A stretch of DNA of 38,339 nt from the NCBI GenBank assembly GCA_009937625.1, contig JAACFA010000033.1, forward strand, positions 1 through 38,339, read 5' to 3'. Shown here in pieces: positions 36,256 to 38,339 of this stretch. Under the pieces are notes generated by a model. It worked only from the letters and a program-made list of their open reading frames with translations, was not told the DNA's origin and did no database searches. The number at the start of each line of letters is the position of its first letter. Positions within the stretch are counted from its first letter, which is position 1. The translations under genes were made by a program, and so were the position numbers. The stretch is from Gammaproteobacteria bacterium. GTDB taxonomy: Bacteria > Pseudomonadota > Gammaproteobacteria > GCA-001735895.

Positions 36256-37190
36256 CAGGCGGCTCGCTCGGCAATACGTAACACCGCGCTGCGGGCGCGC
36301 GGATTCGAGGATAATTCGCTGGCGCCGGCCTTGATTGCCTTGCCGACGAGTTTTAGCGGGATCAAGGTTTCGAGTTCGCTATCGCGCAACGGCAGGCCAC
36401 GCGGCAGCTTGCCGCGGCTGCTATGTGTTTTGAAAAACCGCTTGACCAGGCGATCCTCGAGCGAATGAAAGCTGATCACCAACAGGTGTCCGCCGATCCT
36501 GAGGATATCCAGTGTCGACTCGAGCAGGCGCTGCAGCTGCGACAATTCCTGGTTGATGTATATTCGAATTGCCTGGAAACTGCGGGTCGCCGGGTGACGA
36601 TTGTTTTTCGGGCGCGGCACCATGGCGCTAATGAGCGCGGCCAGGCTTGCGGTATCTTCGATTGGCTGGCGCTCACGGGTCGCGACAATTTTTCTCGCGA
36701 TGCGGCGCGATTGGCGCTCTTCGCCGAACTCCCACAGCACTCGCGCTATCTCCGCCTCTTCTGCCTGTGCCAGCCACTCGGCTGCCGATTGCCCCGACTC
36801 GGGGTTCATGCGCATGTCGAGCGGCCCGTTGCGTTGAAAACTGAAACCGCGCTCGGGGTCGTCCAGTTGGGGCGACGAAACGCCGAGATCGAGCAGGATG
36901 CCGTCGATCTGTTGCAGCAGGTCGAGCTCGACAACCTGTGCCCGCAGGTTGGCATAATCGTCATGGATGATGGTAACGCGGCTGTCCGTCCCAAGCGAAG
37001 CCCGGGCATCGGCAATTGCCTGTGGATCGCGGTCCATTACGATCAGGCGCCCCTGTTCGCCAAGTGCCGCCAGGATCGAGCGCGCGTGGCCGCCACGACC
37101 ATAGGTGCCGTCGACGTAGTTACCATCGGGCCGAATCGCAAGCCCTTCGATGACTTCCTGGTGCAGCACCGGCGCATGGGAATCGGTCAT
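36255..37190 (-). CDS. rsmH: 16S rRNA m4C1402 methyltransferase RsmH (MraW)
   Basis: RsmH methylates N4 of C1402 in 16S rRNA at the P site using S-adenosylmethionine. The 311-residue protein has VLHQEVIEGL, the SAM-binding VDGTYGRGGHARSIL, DGILLDLGVSSPQLDDPERGFSFQRNGPLDMRMN, FGEERQSRRIARKIV, HPATRSFQAIRIYIN, LLVISFHSLEDRLVKRFF and the C-terminal NPRARSAVLRIAE. It overlaps the mraZ stop by 4 nt and has GGAG 8 nt upstream. Confidence 0.96.
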   Translation of the reverse strand: MTDSHAPVLHQEVIEGLAIRPDGNYVDGTYGRGGHARSILAALGEQGRLIVMDRDPQAIADARASLGTDSRVTIIHDDYANLRAQVVELDLLQQIDGILLDLGVSSPQLDDPERGFSFQRNGPLDMRMNPESGQSAAEWLAQAEEAEIARVLWEFGEERQSRRIARKIVATRERQPIEDTASLAALISAMVPRPKNNRHPATRSFQAIRIYINQELSQLQRLLESTLDILRIGGHLLVISFHSLEDRLVKRFFKTHSSRGKLPRGLPLRDSELETLIPLKLVGKAIKAGASELSSNPRARSAVLRIAERAA

Positions 37191-37645
37191 AACGTCAACT
37201 CCGCGAGTGCCGCCGGCATCTCGTCGCCACTGCCGTCACCCAGCCAGGATTCCATGCGCTCGTTCCATAGCGTCTCGTCCCAAAGCTCGAATTTCTTGCC
37301 CTGCCCGATCAATACCACCTTTTTACCGAGCTGCGCGTAGTCTCGCAGCGGATTGGATAACAGCATGCGCCCATTGGCATCGACCTCGACCTCGGTCGCA
37401 TGACCGATCAACAACCGCTGGATGCGGCGCGTGGTGGGATTGAAACTCGGCAGCGCCTCGATCTTTTCTTCGATCAATTCCCATTCGGGAAGCGGGTAGA
37501 TCAGCAGGCAGGGCTGGTCGGTGTCGATCGTGACGACGAGCTGGCTGTGACAGAATTCGGCCAGGCGCTCGCGATAACGCGCGGGAAGAACAATTCTCCC
37601 CTTCGCGTCCAAACTGAGATTGGAAACCCCTCTGAATTTGCGCAC
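37187..37645 (-). CDS. mraZ: Transcriptional regulator MraZ
   Basis: MraZ is an AbrB-like DNA-binding protein that represses its own dcw promoter. It carries two tandem SpoVT/AbrB-type motifs: FRGVSNLSLDAKGRIVLPARYRE at the start and a second in LLIGHATEVEVDANGRMLLSNPLRDYA. The frame is open to a GTG at 37666, but the GTG at 37645 is preferred. It begins just before the conserved FRGVSNLSLDAKGR, gives 152 residues as in E. coli, and leaves the operator-like repeats (37649-37688) outside the coding sequence. The upstream start would lie inside that operator. The ribosome site is weak (CGGG). Confidence 0.93.
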   Translation of the reverse strand: MRKFRGVSNLSLDAKGRIVLPARYRERLAEFCHSQLVVTIDTDQPCLLIYPLPEWELIEEKIEALPSFNPTTRRIQRLLIGHATEVEVDANGRMLLSNPLRDYAQLGKKVVLIGQGKKFELWDETLWNERMESWLGDGSGDEMPAALAELTL

Positions 37646-37648
37646 GTT

Positions 37649-37688
37649 AAACCCGTTATATGCCACTTTGTGACACTTTTACCCACTT
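37649..37688 (-). promoter_or_regulatory. MraZ-box array (four 10-bp-spaced repeats) in the mraZ leader
   Basis: Read on the minus strand, four consecutive 10-mers share a common frame: AAGTGGGTAA (37688-37679), AAGTGTCACA (37678-37669), AAGTGGCATA (37668-37659) and TAACGGGTTT (37658-37649). MraZ is known to bind TGGGN repeats separated by 5 nt, a 10-bp period, near its promoter. The first box matches exactly; the others deviate by one to three bases in the TGGG core. The array lies between the -10 and the GTG start, as expected for autorepression. Confidence 0.6.
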
Positions 37689-37694
37689 GAAGAC

Positions 37695-37724
37695 ACAATA
37701 TGGCTAATTTTCGCCACAAGTCAA
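37695..37724 (-). promoter_or_regulatory. Candidate sigma-70 promoter of the dcw operon
   Basis: On the minus strand, -35 TTGACT (37724-37719) is followed by CATATT (37702-37697, 16-nt spacer) or TATTGT (37700-37695, 18-nt spacer). Transcription would begin near 37690, immediately before the MraZ boxes. This is the only good promoter seen ahead of the 16-gene cluster. Confidence 0.6.
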
Positions 37725-38017
37725 GTAAAAAAGGGGCTGAAATCCAGGTATTTTCCCAGTAACGTCAATAACTTAGGTTGGACATCTATGGCAAGCTCAA
37801 GAATAAGCCATTCAAATCTGCTACTTAGCAAATCTAGTTAAAGTAATACATTAAGTTATGAGGAATTTTGTGCGATTTTGCACAAAATTTGAAGTGCCCG
37901 GGCGCCGCAATTTGGCAATTGAGCGAAAGTACCAACAAGGTCGTTACCCTCTATCCTGAAAGATCCCGCATCGGTAGCACTTGCGCGGTGGATAGAGGGT
38001 AACGCTTGCTTTTAGAT
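37725..38017. other. Non-coding gap between the mraZ promoter and rnpB
   Basis: No convincing gene is present. The gap holds a 10-bp dyad (AATTTTGTGC at 37864-37873 and GCACAAAATT at 37880-37889, spacer GATTTT) and a 15-bp inverted repeat with a 33-nt spacer (37942-38004). The stretch 37790-37890 is AT-rich compared with the surrounding DNA. Confidence 0.6.
37942..38004. repeat. 15-bp inverted repeat downstream of rnpB
   Basis: CGTTACCCTCTATCC (37942-37956) is perfectly complementary to GGATAGAGGGTAACG (37990-38004) across a 33-nt spacer. Allowing a 2-nt bulge, four more pairs (CAAG/CTTG) extend the stem in RNA from the minus strand. It begins about 14 nt beyond the likely 3' end of rnpB. 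There is no T-run after it on the rnpB strand, so it is not a canonical terminator; a RNA 3' hairpin or a tiny mobile element are alternatives. Confidence 0.7.
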
Positions 38018-38339
38018 TGGTAAGTCAGCCTGTAAGCCGGGTTCTGTCGAGGATAATCATTCATCTGGACCGGAAGTCACCTCCCGGTCTCAAGCAACCA
38101 ACCCGAAAACGACGCGGGCCACGCCATAGTTTTCCTATTTGGTCTTGCTCCGAGTGGGGTTTACCCTGCCGCCGCTGTTACCAGCCGCGCGGTGCGCTCT
38201 TACCGCACCATTTCACCCTTACCAGCCGAAGCTGGCGGTATACTTTCTGTTGCACTGGCCGTGGACTTACGTCCCCCAGACGTTATCTGGCACCCTGCCC
38301 TGCGGAGCCCGGACTTTCCTCCAGTTCCGGTTGGAACCA
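38018..38339 (-). ncRNA. rnpB: RNase P RNA (rnpB), class A, 5' end outside the window
   Basis: RNase P RNA is the catalytic subunit that trims the 5' leader of tRNA precursors. The minus strand reads the universal core: GGAGGAAAGTCCGGGCTCC, GGGCAGGGTGCCAG, CCAGTGCAACAGAAAG, GGTAAGGGTGAAA, GGTGCGGTAAGAGCGCACCG, GCGGCTGGTAACAG, CGGAGCAAGACCAAATAGG, then AGATGAATGA and GACAGAACCCGGCTTA near the 3' end. Helix P12 is reduced to a minimal hairpin with a UUCG loop (CCAGC-UUCG-GCTGG), shorter than in E. coli. The 3' end is placed near 38018 from the GGCTGACTTACC strand of P1. rnpB just upstream of mraZ is also the Pseudomonas arrangement. Confidence 0.96.

Noticed and set aside
1-38339. CRISPR array, tRNA genes, complete insertion sequences, phage or secretion-system islands
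   Set aside because: No direct-repeat/spacer array, no tRNA-like cloverleaf with a recognisable T-arm, and no transposase or phage gene were seen; xerD is the housekeeping recombinase.

Overview
This window is chromosomal DNA of a gammaproteobacterium. It carries the classic division and cell-wall (dcw) cluster in gammaproteobacterial order, rnpB upstream of mraZ, the lptFG / pepA-holC-valS neighbourhood, parE-parC, and a FimX-type signalling protein. GC-rich third positions, a CrtR-like desaturase and a histone-H1-like protein fit a free-living aerobic or marine lineage, but I cannot name a genus.

Layout. 1-2372: a FimX-like PAS/GGDEF/EAL protein cut by the window start, then a conserved membrane-associated protein, both on +. 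2438-8548, all on -: fatty-acid desaturase/hydroxylase, htpX, and parE-parC. 8651-9514: ybbN (+), then a perfect 48-nt palindrome and xerD (-). 10550-13766: histone-like gene (-), RDD membrane protein (+), lptG and lptF (-). 13940-18926: pepA, holC, a small acidic protein and valS (+). 19077-20171: DoxX protein (+) and a YrbL-like protein (-). 20168-37645, all on -: the dcw operon, transcribed mraZ-rsmH-ftsL-ftsI-murE-murF-mraY-murD-ftsW-murG-murC-murB-ddl-ftsQ-ftsA-ftsZ. Most of its junctions are 1- to 11-nt overlaps, so it looks like one translationally coupled unit. It starts at a promoter preceded by the 3' part of rnpB (38018 to the window end). lpxC, which follows ftsZ in E. coli, is absent; a YrbL-like gene sits there instead.

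The most striking property is a series of small deletions inside conserved genes, recognised by comparing each protein with its family. They lie in the 1819 gene, htpX, parC (two), pepA, valS and ftsZ. Each removes about 33-53 nt; all but one also shift the frame. Restoring the missing length brings ParC (about 750 aa), HtpX (about 298) and PepA (about 496) close to their E. coli lengths. Because parC, valS and ftsZ are essential, an assembly or consensus artefact is the likeliest explanation. All seven are in the first 20.3 kb; the 17 kb from ftsA to mraZ looks clean.

Other signals: four 10-bp-spaced MraZ-box-like repeats between the mraZ promoter and its GTG start; a 15-bp inverted repeat with a 33-nt spacer between rnpB and mraZ; a 13-bp hairpin just before the RDD gene; and an FNR-like dyad upstream of the desaturase. 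No tRNA, CRISPR array, complete insertion sequence or obvious undescribed multi-gene system was found.
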